Positions 36,150 through 45,724 are shown, numbered from the stretch's first letter. The stretch is DNA of 64,000 nucleotides from Limnohabitans sp. (GCF_023910625.1 NZ_JAAVVW010000003.1:372001-436000), one strand, 5' to 3'. The notes: a model not told the origin generated them from the letters alone. Translations and numbers: made by a program.

Positions 36150-37633
36150 GCTCAGTCATGTCTGATCAACAACTCAAACGCAACCAACTCGGTGTAGCTT
36201 CCATTGTTTTTTTTGTGGTCGCAGCTGCAGCCCCGCTTTTGGGGATGACCGGTGCTGCGCCCATGGCCATTGTGTTGGGCACTGGGGCCGGTGTGCCCGG
36301 GGCGTATTTGCTGGTGGGGTTGACCTTGGTGTTGTTCAGCGTGGGGTACTGCGCGATGAGTCGGCGCGTGACCAATTCGGGGGCATTTTTTGCCTACATT
36401 GGCAGCGGCTTGGGTCTGCCGGTCGGCTTGGGGGCGGCCCTCGTGTCGGTCTTGGCCTATGTGAGCATTCAATTGGCCATTTACGGATTTTTTGGGGGGC
36501 TCTTGGCTTTGCAATGGGGCTTGCTGCCTTGGTGGGGTTGGTCTGGTTTGGCCTGGGGCTTGGTGACGGTTTTGTCCATGCGCCAAGTTGAGGTGGGCGC
36601 CCGCTTGTTGGGCGTCTTGCTGCTGTTAGAGATGGTCTGTCTGCTCGTCACCGCTGTGGCCATCTTGCTGCACGGTGGCCCTGAGGGCTTGTCTTGGGGC
36701 GCGGCTTTTGCGCCTGAAAATGTATTGGTGGGGGGCTTGTCGGGCTCCGCGGGGGTGTCTCTGGCTTTTGCCCTGGCTTCGTTCATTGGGTTTGAAGCCA
36801 CGGCGATTTATGGCGAGGAATCGATTGACCCCAAAACCACGGTGCCTCGCGCGACTTACTGGGCGGTTGCCTTGATCACCGTGTTTTTCGCGCTGACCTC
36901 GTTTGCCATCGTCACCGGCCTGGGTGCATCCCATGTGGTGGATGAGGTGGTCAAACGCTCCACGGTGGACGGTCAGGCTTTGGCCGACCCTGCTGCAGTG
37001 TTGTTTTCCTTGGCCCGTGAATTCGTCGGCCCTGGGATGGCCAGTGCCATGGCGATTTTGGTGATCTCCAGCTTGTTTGCAGGATTGCTGGCTTTTCAAA
37101 ATTCGGCGGCGCGCTACCTGTTTGCATTGTCTCGCGGCGGTGCATTGCCTGCTGCGCTGGCCAGGGTCAATCGCCAAGGTGCGCCGGTCCATGCGTCGGC
37201 TTGGGTCAGCGTGCTCACGGCTTTGGTCATGGCGGCCTTTGCAGTGTCTGATTTGGATCCCATTGTTCAGCTGTTCGCTTGGTGCAGTGGTGTGGCGGTG
37301 GTCGCCATTTTGATGATCGAGGTCTTGGTTTCGGTGGGCGTGTGGGCCTATTTCAGGCGCTCGCTTGAAAAGGTGGGGGCCTGGTCCAGCACCATTGCAC
37401 CTTTGGCATCGGCCGTGCTGTTGAGTCTGGGTTTGTATTTGCTGTTGTCGCGTTTTGGCTTGCTGACCGGCTTGGTGATGGCAGGGGTGGACCCTGCCGC
37501 CACAGCATGGGGTCTGAGCCCCCTGGGCTGGCTGCTGGCCTTGTTGCCCGCTATGGTCGGGGTTGTGGGCTGGGCCATGGCGCATTTGCAGCCATTGGGC
37601 AGCAATCAATTGCTCAAAGACATCCTTTCCTGA
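36146..37633 (+). CDS. APC-superfamily amino acid/amine permease
   Basis: The 495-residue inner-membrane protein has about 12-14 helices, the APC N-terminal pattern GVASIVFFVVAAAAPLLGMTG and an IGFEATAIYGEES block typical of amino acid/polyamine/organocation carriers. The ATG at 36146 overlaps the ferredoxin stop; a second ATG follows at 36158. It probably imports the cluster's nitrogenous substrate. Confidence 0.92.
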   Translation: MSSVMSDQQLKRNQLGVASIVFFVVAAAAPLLGMTGAAPMAIVLGTGAGVPGAYLLVGLTLVLFSVGYCAMSRRVTNSGAFFAYIGSGLGLPVGLGAALVSVLAYVSIQLAIYGFFGGLLALQWGLLPWWGWSGLAWGLVTVLSMRQVEVGARLLGVLLLLEMVCLLVTAVAILLHGGPEGLSWGAAFAPENVLVGGLSGSAGVSLAFALASFIGFEATAIYGEESIDPKTTVPRATYWAVALITVFFALTSFAIVTGLGASHVVDEVVKRSTVDGQALADPAAVLFSLAREFVGPGMASAMAILVISSLFAGLLAFQNSAARYLFALSRGGALPAALARVNRQGAPVHASAWVSVLTALVMAAFAVSDLDPIVQLFAWCSGVAVVAILMIEVLVSVGVWAYFRRSLEKVGAWSSTIAPLASAVLLSLGLYLLLSRFGLLTGLVMAGVDPAATAWGLSPLGWLLALLPAMVGVVGWAMAHLQPLGSNQLLKDILS

Positions 37634-37649
37634 AGCATCAAGGTCATCC

Positions 37650-39134
37650 ATGCAAAAAGAAAAAATCGACGCGCTGCGACACCAAACTATTGCTGATCAG
37701 GGCTTGTTGATCGACGGCCAGTGGGCTGCTGCGGCATCGGGGCAGACGATGCCGGTGGTCTCGCCCATCGACGGGCAGACCTTGTGCAGCATTGCTGCCG
37801 CTGGGGCTCAGGATGTCGACCGCGCCGTGCAGGCGGCGCGCCGCACGTTTGAGCAGGGGGTGTGGTCGCGCATGGCGCCAGCCGAGCGTAAGAAAATTTT
37901 GCACCGCATTGCCGACTGCATCGAAGCCCACCACGCCGAGCTGGCGGTGCTGGGTGTGCGCGACAACGGCACCGAAATTGCCATGGCCTGGAAGGCCGAG
38001 CCGGGCAGCGCGGCGGGCACCTTCCGCTACTACGCCGAGTGTGTGGACAAGATCAACGGCGAGATCGCGCCCACGCCCGAGGGCACCTTGGGGCTGATCC
38101 ACAAGGAGGCGGTCGGCGTGGTTGCGGCCATCGTGCCGTGGAACTTTCCACTCATGATCGGTGCCTGGAAGATCGCGCCCGCGCTGGCCGCAGGCAACTC
38201 GGTGGTGCTCAAACCTTCCGAAGATGCGTCGCTCTCTTTGCTGCGCTTGGCGCAGCTGTGTCTGGACGCAGGCTTGCCCCCGGGCGTGCTCAACGTGGTC
38301 ACCGGCACAGGCGCAGAGGCGGGCGAGGCGCTGGCGCGGCACATGGATGTGGACATCCTGACTTTCACGGGCTCCGGCCCAGTGGGGCGCTTGCTGCTCA
38401 AAGCTTCGGCAGAGTCCAACCTCAAGCGGGTGTATTTGGAGCTGGGCGGCAAGTCCCCCAACATTGTTTTTGACGATGCAGTCGATCTGGCGCAGGCTGC
38501 CAAGGTGTCGGCCATGGGCATCTTCCGCAACAGTGGGCAGGTGTGTGTGGCGGGCTCGCGCCTTTTGGTGCAGCGCTCGGTGCACGACGAGTTTGTGGAG
38601 CGCCTGCAAAACATCGCCGCCAGTTTGCGCGTGGGGGACCCGCTGGATGTGACGACCGACGTCGGCGCGGTCAGCAGCGCCCGCCAGTTGGCCCGCAACC
38701 AGAGCATGCTGGCGCGTGCGCTGGCGCAGGGCGCGCGTCTGCGCACCGGCGGTCAGGTGATCGCGCCCGTGCCCGGTGGCCAATACATGAGCCCCGCCGT
38801 GCTCGATGGCGTTCAGCCCGAGATGGAGATTGCCCGTCAGGAAGTCTTTGGCCCGGTGCTGGCCGTCATGCCTTTTGACGATGAGTCCCATGCTGTGCGC
38901 TTGGCCAACGGCACCGAATATGGCTTGGCGGCAGGGGTGTGGACCGGCAGCCTCTCGCGCGCCCACCGCATGGTGCGCGCCATCAAGGCCGGGTTGGTGC
39001 ATGTCAACACCTATGGCGGCCCGGACATCACCGTGCCGCTGGGCGGAGTGCGGCAGTCGGGCAACGGGCACGACAAATCGATGCACGCGCTGGACAAATA
39101 CCTGGACCTCAAAACCGCTTGGATACAGCTTTAA
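37650..39134 (+). CDS. NAD-dependent aldehyde dehydrogenase, PuuC/amino-aldehyde type
   Basis: The 494-residue enzyme has catalytic Cys299 in GQVCVAGS and Glu264 in LELGGKSPN, the cofactor block FTGSGPVGRLLL, and the C-terminal PLGGVRQSGNGHD. Sequence style is that of gamma-glutamyl-aminobutyraldehyde/aminoaldehyde dehydrogenases. It would oxidise the amino aldehyde released upstream to an omega-amino acid. It lies 16 bases after the permease and 19 before the aminotransferase. Confidence 0.93.
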   Translation: MQKEKIDALRHQTIADQGLLIDGQWAAAASGQTMPVVSPIDGQTLCSIAAAGAQDVDRAVQAARRTFEQGVWSRMAPAERKKILHRIADCIEAHHAELAVLGVRDNGTEIAMAWKAEPGSAAGTFRYYAECVDKINGEIAPTPEGTLGLIHKEAVGVVAAIVPWNFPLMIGAWKIAPALAAGNSVVLKPSEDASLSLLRLAQLCLDAGLPPGVLNVVTGTGAEAGEALARHMDVDILTFTGSGPVGRLLLKASAESNLKRVYLELGGKSPNIVFDDAVDLAQAAKVSAMGIFRNSGQVCVAGSRLLVQRSVHDEFVERLQNIAASLRVGDPLDVTTDVGAVSSARQLARNQSMLARALAQGARLRTGGQVIAPVPGGQYMSPAVLDGVQPEMEIARQEVFGPVLAVMPFDDESHAVRLANGTEYGLAAGVWTGSLSRAHRMVRAIKAGLVHVNTYGGPDITVPLGGVRQSGNGHDKSMHALDKYLDLKTAWIQL

Positions 39135-39153
39135 AAATCACACAAGGAAAACG

Positions 39154-40518
39154 ATGAACACCGACCAACTCAAGGCCGACAACGCCCAATACCTGTGGCA
39201 CCCCATGGCCCACCCGGGGGCGATGAAAAAATCCACGCCCGACATCATTGCCAAAGGCGAGGGCTGTTGGATCTGGGACGTGGACGGCCACAAGATGCTG
39301 GACGGCGTGGGAGGCCTATGGGCCTGCAACCTGGGCCACAGCAACAAGCCGGTGCGCGACGCAATCGTGGCGCAGATGGACGAGCTGCCGTTTTACAACG
39401 TGTTTCGCGGCACCACCCATGTGCGGGCGATCGAGTTGTCCAAACGGCTGGTCCAATTGATGCAGCCCGAGGGTGTGGCCACGGTGATGTTTTCTACCGG
39501 CGGCTCGGACGCGGTCGAGGGCGCGCTCAAAGTGGCGCGTCAGTACTGGAAGCTCAAGGGCCAGGCCGACCGCTACAAGTTCATCAGCCTGCGCCAGGGC
39601 TACCACGGCGTGCACTTTGGCGGCATGAGCGTGAACGGCAACACCAACTTCCGCCGCGCTTACGAGCCACTGCTGCCTGGATGCTTCCACGTCGACACGC
39701 CCTGGCTTTATCACAACCCCTACACCGATGACCCGATCCGTTTGGGCGAAATTTGTGCCGAAATGCTCGAGCGCGAAATCGTGTTCCAGGGGCCGGATAC
39801 GGTGGCGGCCTTCATTGCGGAGCCGGTACAGGGCGCGGGTGGCGTGATCGTGCCGCCGCCCAACTACTGGCCGCTGGTGCGCCAGATTTGTGACAAGTAC
39901 GGTGTCCTCTTGATCGCCGACGAAGTGGTGACCGGCTTTGGCCGCAGTGGTGAAATGTTTGGCACGCGCCTGTGGGGCGTGAATGCCGACATGTGGTGCC
40001 TGGCCAAGGGCATTTCCTCGGGTTACATCCCGCTGGGGGCCACCGCCATCAACCACCGCATCGCAGACGTGTTTGACGCCGACACCACGGGTACCGCTTC
40101 GGTCTCGCATGGCTACACCTACAGTGCCCACCCGATCGCGGCTGCGGCGGCGCTGGCCACGCTCGACCAGATCGCGGCGCTGGACATTCCGGGCAATGCT
40201 GCGCGCTTGGGCGCGCACCTGCAGACGCGCTTGCGCAAGCTGGTGGACACCTGCAGCTTTGTGGGTGATGTGCGTGGCGTGGGCCTGATGTTGGGCATCG
40301 AGATGGTGAGCGACAAAGCCAAACGCATTCCCATGCCCCGCACCAGCGACATTCCGGCGCGGGTGGCCAAAGCCGCTTACAAGGCGGGTCTGATGGTGCG
40401 CATTTCGGGCCCCAACCTGATTTTGTCGCCCCCGCTGATCATCACCCGCGAGCAGGTGGACTTGATGTGCGACGTGCTCGAAGGCGCATTTGCCGCTGTG
40501 CAGGAGGGTCGCGCATGA
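39154..40518 (+). CDS. Class III aminotransferase (omega-amino acid:pyruvate type)
   Basis: The 454-residue PLP enzyme has the PLP Lys285 in CLAKGISSGYIPLGA, the DEVVTGFGRSGEMFG block with the pyridine-nitrogen Asp, and STGGSDAVEGALKVAR for phosphate binding. It belongs with beta-alanine/GABA/putrescine:pyruvate transaminases. It fits directly after an aldehyde dehydrogenase as the step turning an omega-amino acid into a semialdehyde. AAGGAAA precedes the start; the stop overlaps the next start. Confidence 0.93.
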   Translation: MNTDQLKADNAQYLWHPMAHPGAMKKSTPDIIAKGEGCWIWDVDGHKMLDGVGGLWACNLGHSNKPVRDAIVAQMDELPFYNVFRGTTHVRAIELSKRLVQLMQPEGVATVMFSTGGSDAVEGALKVARQYWKLKGQADRYKFISLRQGYHGVHFGGMSVNGNTNFRRAYEPLLPGCFHVDTPWLYHNPYTDDPIRLGEICAEMLEREIVFQGPDTVAAFIAEPVQGAGGVIVPPPNYWPLVRQICDKYGVLLIADEVVTGFGRSGEMFGTRLWGVNADMWCLAKGISSGYIPLGATAINHRIADVFDADTTGTASVSHGYTYSAHPIAAAAALATLDQIAALDIPGNAARLGAHLQTRLRKLVDTCSFVGDVRGVGLMLGIEMVSDKAKRIPMPRTSDIPARVAKAAYKAGLMVRISGPNLILSPPLIITREQVDLMCDVLEGAFAAVQEGRA

Positions 40519-41774
40519 AGAGCCCCGTCATCCTGATCGTCGGCACGGTCGACACCAAGAGCGACGAGATCGGCTTCATGCGCGAGCAGGTGCAGGCCGC
40601 TGGCGGGCAGGCCCTGATCATGGACGTGGGCGTGCTGGCCAAAGGGCAGGTGGTCCCGCATTTTGCCAACACCGAGGTCGCGCAGGCGGCGGGCGTGACG
40701 CTGCAGCAAGTCATGGACAGCGGCGACGAAAACAGCGCCATGGCCCTGATGGCCCAAGGCGCATCAGCCCTGGCAGTTCAACTGCAGCGCGAGGGCCGCA
40801 TCAACGGCCTGCTGGTGCTGGGCGGCACCATGGGCACCGATCTGGCGCTTGACGTGGCCAGCAGCTTGCCGCTGGGCGTGCCCAAGGTGGTGCTGTCCAC
40901 GGTGGCGTTTTCGCCCTTGTTGCCACCCGAGCGCATGCCGCCTGATTTGATGATGGTGCTGTGGGCCGGGGGCCTGTATGGCCTCAATAGCCTGTGCCAG
41001 TCGGCATTGGCGCAAGCCGCTGGTGCGGTGGTGGGGGCTTGCCTTGTGGCGCGAGCGCCGCGTTTTACGCGGCCCGTGGTGGGCATGACCTCGCTGGGGT
41101 CGAGCTGCCTGAAGTACATGGTTCAACTCAAGCCCGAGCTGGACAAGCGGGGGTTTGACCTGGCGGTGTTCCACACCACAGGCATGGGGGGCAGGGCGTT
41201 TGAATCGCTGGCCGCGCAAGGCCAGTTCGCCTGCGTGATGGACTTCAGTCTGCAGGAAATGGTCAACCAGATGGGCGGCTCAGTGGTCAGTGCTGGCCCG
41301 GACCGCCTGATGGGGGCGGGTCGCCAGGGTGTGCCGATGATTGTGGCCCCCGGAGCCACCGATCTGGTGGACTACCCGGCTTGGGGGCAGATGCCCGCGC
41401 GCTTTGCAGGGCGTCCCTCACACGACCACAACCGATTGATCGCCTCGGTGGGCGTTGACGCCGAGATGCGCCGTGAATTTGCCCGCGAATTGGCCCATCG
41501 CGTGCGTCAGGCCCAAGGCCCGGTGCACCTGGTGCTGCCCCTGCAAGGCATTCAAGAGTGGGACCGGGCCGGTGCACCACTGCACGATCCAGAAGGTCTG
41601 GCGGCGATGATGGACGAAATGGCGCAATGCGATTGGGGCTTGGCACAGGTCTCGCGCATCGACGCCCACATCAACGATGCGGCGTTTGTGCAGCAGGTGC
41701 TGGTGGTGTTTGACGATTGGCTGGCGCGAGGTTTGGTGTTGCCCGCTGTGGGCAAGAAAGCGGCCCATGTCTGA
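40515..41774 (+). CDS. Tm-1-like/UPF0261 family protein
   Basis: The 419-residue protein matches UPF0261, the Tm-1 resistance-protein family: VGTVDTKSDEIGFMREQV at the N-terminus, LGGTMGTDLALDVASSLPLG with an ATP-site-like Gly-rich loop, and FHTTGMGGRAFESLAAQG. Its biochemical role is not established; it is often found with catabolic genes. The ATG overlaps the aminotransferase stop (ATGA), and its end overlaps the HAD gene by eight bases, so it belongs to the same operon. Confidence 0.88.
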   Translation: MKSPVILIVGTVDTKSDEIGFMREQVQAAGGQALIMDVGVLAKGQVVPHFANTEVAQAAGVTLQQVMDSGDENSAMALMAQGASALAVQLQREGRINGLLVLGGTMGTDLALDVASSLPLGVPKVVLSTVAFSPLLPPERMPPDLMMVLWAGGLYGLNSLCQSALAQAAGAVVGACLVARAPRFTRPVVGMTSLGSSCLKYMVQLKPELDKRGFDLAVFHTTGMGGRAFESLAAQGQFACVMDFSLQEMVNQMGGSVVSAGPDRLMGAGRQGVPMIVAPGATDLVDYPAWGQMPARFAGRPSHDHNRLIASVGVDAEMRREFARELAHRVRQAQGPVHLVLPLQGIQEWDRAGAPLHDPEGLAAMMDEMAQCDWGLAQVSRIDAHINDAAFVQQVLVVFDDWLARGLVLPAVGKKAAHV

Positions 41775-42435
41775 TGCCGTGAAACCCGAAGACAAGGCCT
41801 TGATTTTGGACTTTGGTGGCGTCATCAGCCGCACATTGTTTGAAACCCATGCCCTGAGCGAAACCGCTTTGGGCCTGGCTGCCGGCACGCTCACCTGGCA
41901 AGGCCCGTTTGCCCCCGAAACCGATGCGTTGTGGCAAGCCATGCAGGCCGATCAGATCAGTGAACGCGATTACTGGATGCAGCGCACCCGCGAGGTCGGG
42001 CGTTTGCTGGGTGAAGACTGGACCGAGATGCAAACCTTTGTGCAGCGTGCGCGAGGGGCTGATGTGCAGGCTGTGATCCGGCCTGAGGCGGTGGCGGCCA
42101 TCCAGCAGGCCAAGGCGCTGGGCTACAAGCTGGGCATTTTGTCGAACGAACTTGATCTTTTTTATGGCGCGGATTTTCGCGAGCGTTTGCCCTTGCTCCA
42201 GCAGTTTGATGTGATCGTGGACGCCACCTACACCGCGATCCTAAAACCGGACCCTCGCGCTTACGACGATTGCTTGCAGGCTTTGGGCGTACGGCCTGAG
42301 CTGGCGGTATTTGTGGATGACCAAAAGCGCAATGTGGATGGCGCCCGCAGGTGTGGCTTGCAGGTCGTGCAGCTCGATGTCTGCCGTCCAGGTGCGGGTT
42401 TTTCCGAGGCCATGCGATTGCTGATGTCTCTTTGA
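41767..42435 (+). CDS. HAD-superfamily hydrolase
   Basis: The 222-residue protein has the HAD motifs: ILDFGGVI (motif I, where the second Asp of DxD is replaced by Gly-Val, as in several dehalogenase/epoxide-hydrolase-N-like members), LGILSNEL (motif II), a Lys in ILKPDPRAY (motif III) and FVDDQKRNVDGA (motif IV). It is probably a small-molecule phosphatase. Last gene of the amine cluster; 164 bases without a gene follow. Confidence 0.87.
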   Translation: MSDAVKPEDKALILDFGGVISRTLFETHALSETALGLAAGTLTWQGPFAPETDALWQAMQADQISERDYWMQRTREVGRLLGEDWTEMQTFVQRARGADVQAVIRPEAVAAIQQAKALGYKLGILSNELDLFYGADFRERLPLLQQFDVIVDATYTAILKPDPRAYDDCLQALGVRPELAVFVDDQKRNVDGARRCGLQVVQLDVCRPGAGFSEAMRLLMSL

Positions 42436-42599
42436 TCCGGCGTCAGCGGTGGTGGTTCTGGCTGTTGCAGCTGTCACGCACGAGAGCGGGGTCGGTGCCG
42501 GGCCTGGCGAAACCCCTGTCTTTAGATCGTCCGGCCCCGGATGTTTGGCATGCAAAGACTTTATGATGCGGTGACCCATCCCAAATGAGGAGACGAAAC

Positions 42600-43595
42600 A
42601 TGTATGAGCGCATTCAATGGGGTCAACGCCGCAACTTCCTGAAGGTCCTCTGTGCAGCGGCCAGTCCGGTTCCATATTGGTCCCAGGCTCAAAGCCCATG
42701 GCCCTCCAAACCGGTGACCATGGTCGTTCCTTTTCCGGCCGGCGGTGGCACCGATGCCTTTGCCCGGCCCATCTCGGCCCAGTTTGCCAAGCTGACTGGT
42801 AAGCAACTTATCATTGACAACCGGGGCGGCGCGGGCGGCACTTTAGGTGCTGCCGTGGCCGCCAAGTCGACGCCCGATGGCTACAACCTGTTCATGGGGG
42901 CGGTTCACCACACGATTGCGCCCAGCATGTACCCCCGCCTCGACTATGACCTTGAACGCGACTTGGTGCCCTTGATCCTGGTGGCCAATGTGCCCCAGGT
43001 ACTGGTGGTCAACCCCCGGAAAGTCCAGTCGGCCGACTTCAAGGCTTTCTTGCAAATGCTCAAGAAAAACCCCGGACGCCTGAATTACGGCTCTGCGGGC
43101 GGGGGCACTTCACATCACTTGGCTGGAGAGTTGTTCAAGCTGCAGACCCAAACCTTCATCACCCACATCCCCTACCGGGGTGCTGGCCCGGCCCTGCAAG
43201 ACCTGATTGCCGGCAACGTGGACATGATGTTCGATGGTCTGGGTTCCTCGGCAGCGCACATCAAAGGGGGGCGTATCAAGGCCCTGATGGTTTCAGGTGC
43301 CAGACGAAATGCGGCTTTTCCTGATGTGCCGTGTTCTGCCGAGCTTGGTTTGTCCGATTACACCGTCTCAACCTGGTATGGCGTTTGGGCTCCCAAAGGG
43401 ACACCTGCCGACGCCCAGGCCCGAGCCATCGAAGAGATTCGCCGAGCTTGCCAGACCGACGATGCCAAAGCCGTCTGGGCCAATCAGGGTGCTGAATTCC
43501 CCAACCTCACCACCACCCAGTTTGAAGCTTTCATCAAGAAAGAACTGGCCAAGTGGTCGCAGGTGGTCAGGGTTTCCGGAGCCAAGCTCGATTGA
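42600..43595 (+). CDS. Bug/TctC-family binding protein with Tat-like leader
   Basis: The 331-residue protein has the TctC core (KPVTMVVPFPAGGGTDAFARP, DNRGGAGGTLGAAVAAKSTPDGYN). The leader reads QRRNFLKVLCAAASPVPYWSQAQ, a twin-arginine-like pattern, unusual beside the Sec leaders of the other two Bug proteins here. GAGGAGA precedes the start. It lies 44 bases upstream of malonyl-CoA synthetase in the same direction, which suggests a dicarboxylate ligand. Confidence 0.9.
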   Translation: MYERIQWGQRRNFLKVLCAAASPVPYWSQAQSPWPSKPVTMVVPFPAGGGTDAFARPISAQFAKLTGKQLIIDNRGGAGGTLGAAVAAKSTPDGYNLFMGAVHHTIAPSMYPRLDYDLERDLVPLILVANVPQVLVVNPRKVQSADFKAFLQMLKKNPGRLNYGSAGGGTSHHLAGELFKLQTQTFITHIPYRGAGPALQDLIAGNVDMMFDGLGSSAAHIKGGRIKALMVSGARRNAAFPDVPCSAELGLSDYTVSTWYGVWAPKGTPADAQARAIEEIRRACQTDDAKAVWANQGAEFPNLTTTQFEAFIKKELAKWSQVVRVSGAKLD

Positions 43596-43639
43596 TCGGT
43601 ACCCGCCAGCAGGCCCTTTCTTCATTTTTGATTCGCATC

Positions 43640-45184
43640 ATGACCCAGGACAACCTGTTTTCGGCCCTCCGGGCTGCTTTCCCTGCCGACTTGAATTCGG
43701 TGGCGGTTCAAACCGATGAGGGCCAGGAGTACAGCTGGCAAGACCTAGACCGCGCCACGGCCATGATGGCCAATTTACTGGCTTCACTCGATTTGCCTGA
43801 GGGCAGTCGGGTGGCGGTACAGGTCGAAAAATCCGTTGAGGCCTTGATGTTGTACTTGGCCACTTTGCGTGCCGGCCATGTTTTTTTGCCCTTGAACACC
43901 GCATACCAAAGCGCTGAGGTCGAGTATTTCATTCGCAATGCAGAGCCCGCTGTGGTGGTTTGCAGTGGCGTCCATTTTGGCTGGGTGAGCAAGATTGCTT
44001 TCAAGGCAGGTACGACGCATGTGTTGACCCTCAATGACGATCGCACTGGCAGTTTGCTCGACCGCGCGAGACATCACAGCGACCAGCACGCCATTGTCAA
44101 GCGCCGTTCAGATGACCTGGCGGCTATTTTGTACACCAGTGGAACCACCGGTCGCAGCAAGGGTGCGATGCTGACTCACGGCAACATGCTCAGCAACGCA
44201 CGGACACTCAAGGACTATTGGGGCTGGAAAAAGGGGGATGTGCTCATCCACGCTTTGCCAATTTTCCATGTGCACGGACTGTTTGTTGCCATCCACGGTG
44301 CCTTGATCAATGGCAGCAAGATGATCTGGATGGCCAAGTTCGAACCTAAGCGGGCCATCGCCTGCATGAAGCAGGCCACCGTGTTCATGGGCGTGCCCAC
44401 TCTGTATGTGCGAATGTTGAGCGAACCCGGTTTGGACAAAGCCGCTGTTCGAAACATGCGCTTGTTCATCGCGGGCTCTGCCCCCTTGTTGATTGAAACC
44501 TTTGGCCAATGGCAAGAGCGCACGGGGCACACGATTTTGGAGCGTTATGGCATGAGTGAAACCGCCATGCTGACCTCCAACCCCTATGCTGCTGACCCGC
44601 GTTTTGCACACCAGACCGAGCGGCGCGGTGGTACGGTTGGTTTTCCCTTGCCCGGAGTCTCCTTGCGTGTTCGTGGTGACGATGGGCAAGACTTGCCAGT
44701 GGGCGAGGTCGGTGGCATTCAGGTCCGTGGCCCGAATGTGTTCAAGGGTTACTGGCGCATGCCCGAAAAAACCGCAGAAGAGTTCACGGTCGATGGTTTT
44801 TTCAAGACTGGCGACGTGGGCAAGATCGATGAGCGCGGTTACGTGACCATCGTGGGTCGCAGCAAAGACCTGATCATCAGTGGCGGGTACAACGTCTATC
44901 CCGCCGAGATTGAGGGTGAGATCAACGAGATGCCGGGGGTCGCCGAAAGTGCAGTGGTGGGGGTTGCTCATCCGGACTTTGGTGAAGTGGGGGTGGCAGT
45001 CGTGGTTGCCTGCCCCGCATCCCAGCTCAGGCCTGACGACATCCTGGCTGAGCTCAAGGCCAAGCTCGCCAATTTCAAGATCCCCAAGCGCTGCTTTGTG
45101 GTGCCTGAGCTGCCGCGCAACACCATGGGGAAAGTCCAAAAAAACCTGTTGCGCGAGCAATACAAGGGTCTTTTTTCAGTCTGA
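43640..45184 (+). CDS. matB: Malonyl-CoA synthetase
   Basis: The 514-residue ANL-superfamily ligase has the P-loop YTSGTTGRSKGAMLTHGN, PIFHVHGLFVA, ERYGMSE, the FKTGDVGKIDERGYVTIVGR hinge and the Lys in MGKVQKNLLRE near the end. The PIFHVHGL and RYGMSETAM blocks are those of MatB enzymes, which make malonyl-CoA from malonate, CoA and ATP. The start at 43640 is the family start (MTQDNLF). Malonate as ligand of the Bug protein just upstream is inference. Confidence 0.9.
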   Translation: MTQDNLFSALRAAFPADLNSVAVQTDEGQEYSWQDLDRATAMMANLLASLDLPEGSRVAVQVEKSVEALMLYLATLRAGHVFLPLNTAYQSAEVEYFIRNAEPAVVVCSGVHFGWVSKIAFKAGTTHVLTLNDDRTGSLLDRARHHSDQHAIVKRRSDDLAAILYTSGTTGRSKGAMLTHGNMLSNARTLKDYWGWKKGDVLIHALPIFHVHGLFVAIHGALINGSKMIWMAKFEPKRAIACMKQATVFMGVPTLYVRMLSEPGLDKAAVRNMRLFIAGSAPLLIETFGQWQERTGHTILERYGMSETAMLTSNPYAADPRFAHQTERRGGTVGFPLPGVSLRVRGDDGQDLPVGEVGGIQVRGPNVFKGYWRMPEKTAEEFTVDGFFKTGDVGKIDERGYVTIVGRSKDLIISGGYNVYPAEIEGEINEMPGVAESAVVGVAHPDFGEVGVAVVVACPASQLRPDDILAELKAKLANFKIPKRCFVVPELPRNTMGKVQKNLLREQYKGLFSV

Positions 45185-45221
45185 AGCCTGGCTTGGGGCC
45201 AGGGTGGCGAGATATCGGTTT

Positions 45222-45665
45222 TTATCGCAATACCAGCACGGGTATATGCGAATGCGTCAGCACTTGCTGGGTTTCGCTGCCCAAAAGCAGGCGCTTGATG
45301 CCTTTGCGGCCATGCGAAGCCATGACGATCAGGTCGGCTTTGTGTTTTTTGGCCGTGGCCATGATGGCGTCTGAGACCACATCGGATTTGACGGTGATGG
45401 CCTGAGTTCTGACCGATTTGGCCTTGGCCTGCTTGACGACCGAAGCCAACTGGGCCTGGGCCGATTCGGTCCATTGCTTTTCGACCCGTGCGATCTCTTG
45501 GGCCGACAGTGGAATGCTGCCCTCAAAATAAGCTTGAGGGTAGCGCGGCACCACCTTCAGGGCAATGAGTTCAGCGGTGCAAGTGGCCGCCAGTGCAATG
45601 GCACTGTTCACGGCTTTTTTGGAGAGGGTGGAACCATCGGTGGCCACGAGAATGCGTTGGTACAT
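45222..45665 (-). CDS. Universal stress protein UspA family
   Basis: The 147-residue cytosolic protein begins MYQRILVATDGSTLSKKAV and ends with the ATP-binding signature MASHGRKGIKRLLLGSETQQVLTHS (G-2x-G-9x-G-S/T type). It is convergent with matB and divergent from ccoI. A near-perfect FNR box is placed about 41 bases upstream of the start site expected from a TATGCT -10 element at 45698-45703, so anaerobic or micro-oxic induction by FNR is likely. Confidence 0.92.
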   Translation of the reverse strand: MYQRILVATDGSTLSKKAVNSAIALAATCTAELIALKVVPRYPQAYFEGSIPLSAQEIARVEKQWTESAQAQLASVVKQAKAKSVRTQAITVKSDVVSDAIMATAKKHKADLIVMASHGRKGIKRLLLGSETQQVLTHSHIPVLVLR

Positions 45666-45724
45666 GTTGCGCTCCGGTTTGAAGTGATAAAAACCCAGCA
45701 TAAAAGGCCTGTTAACGCCATCAA

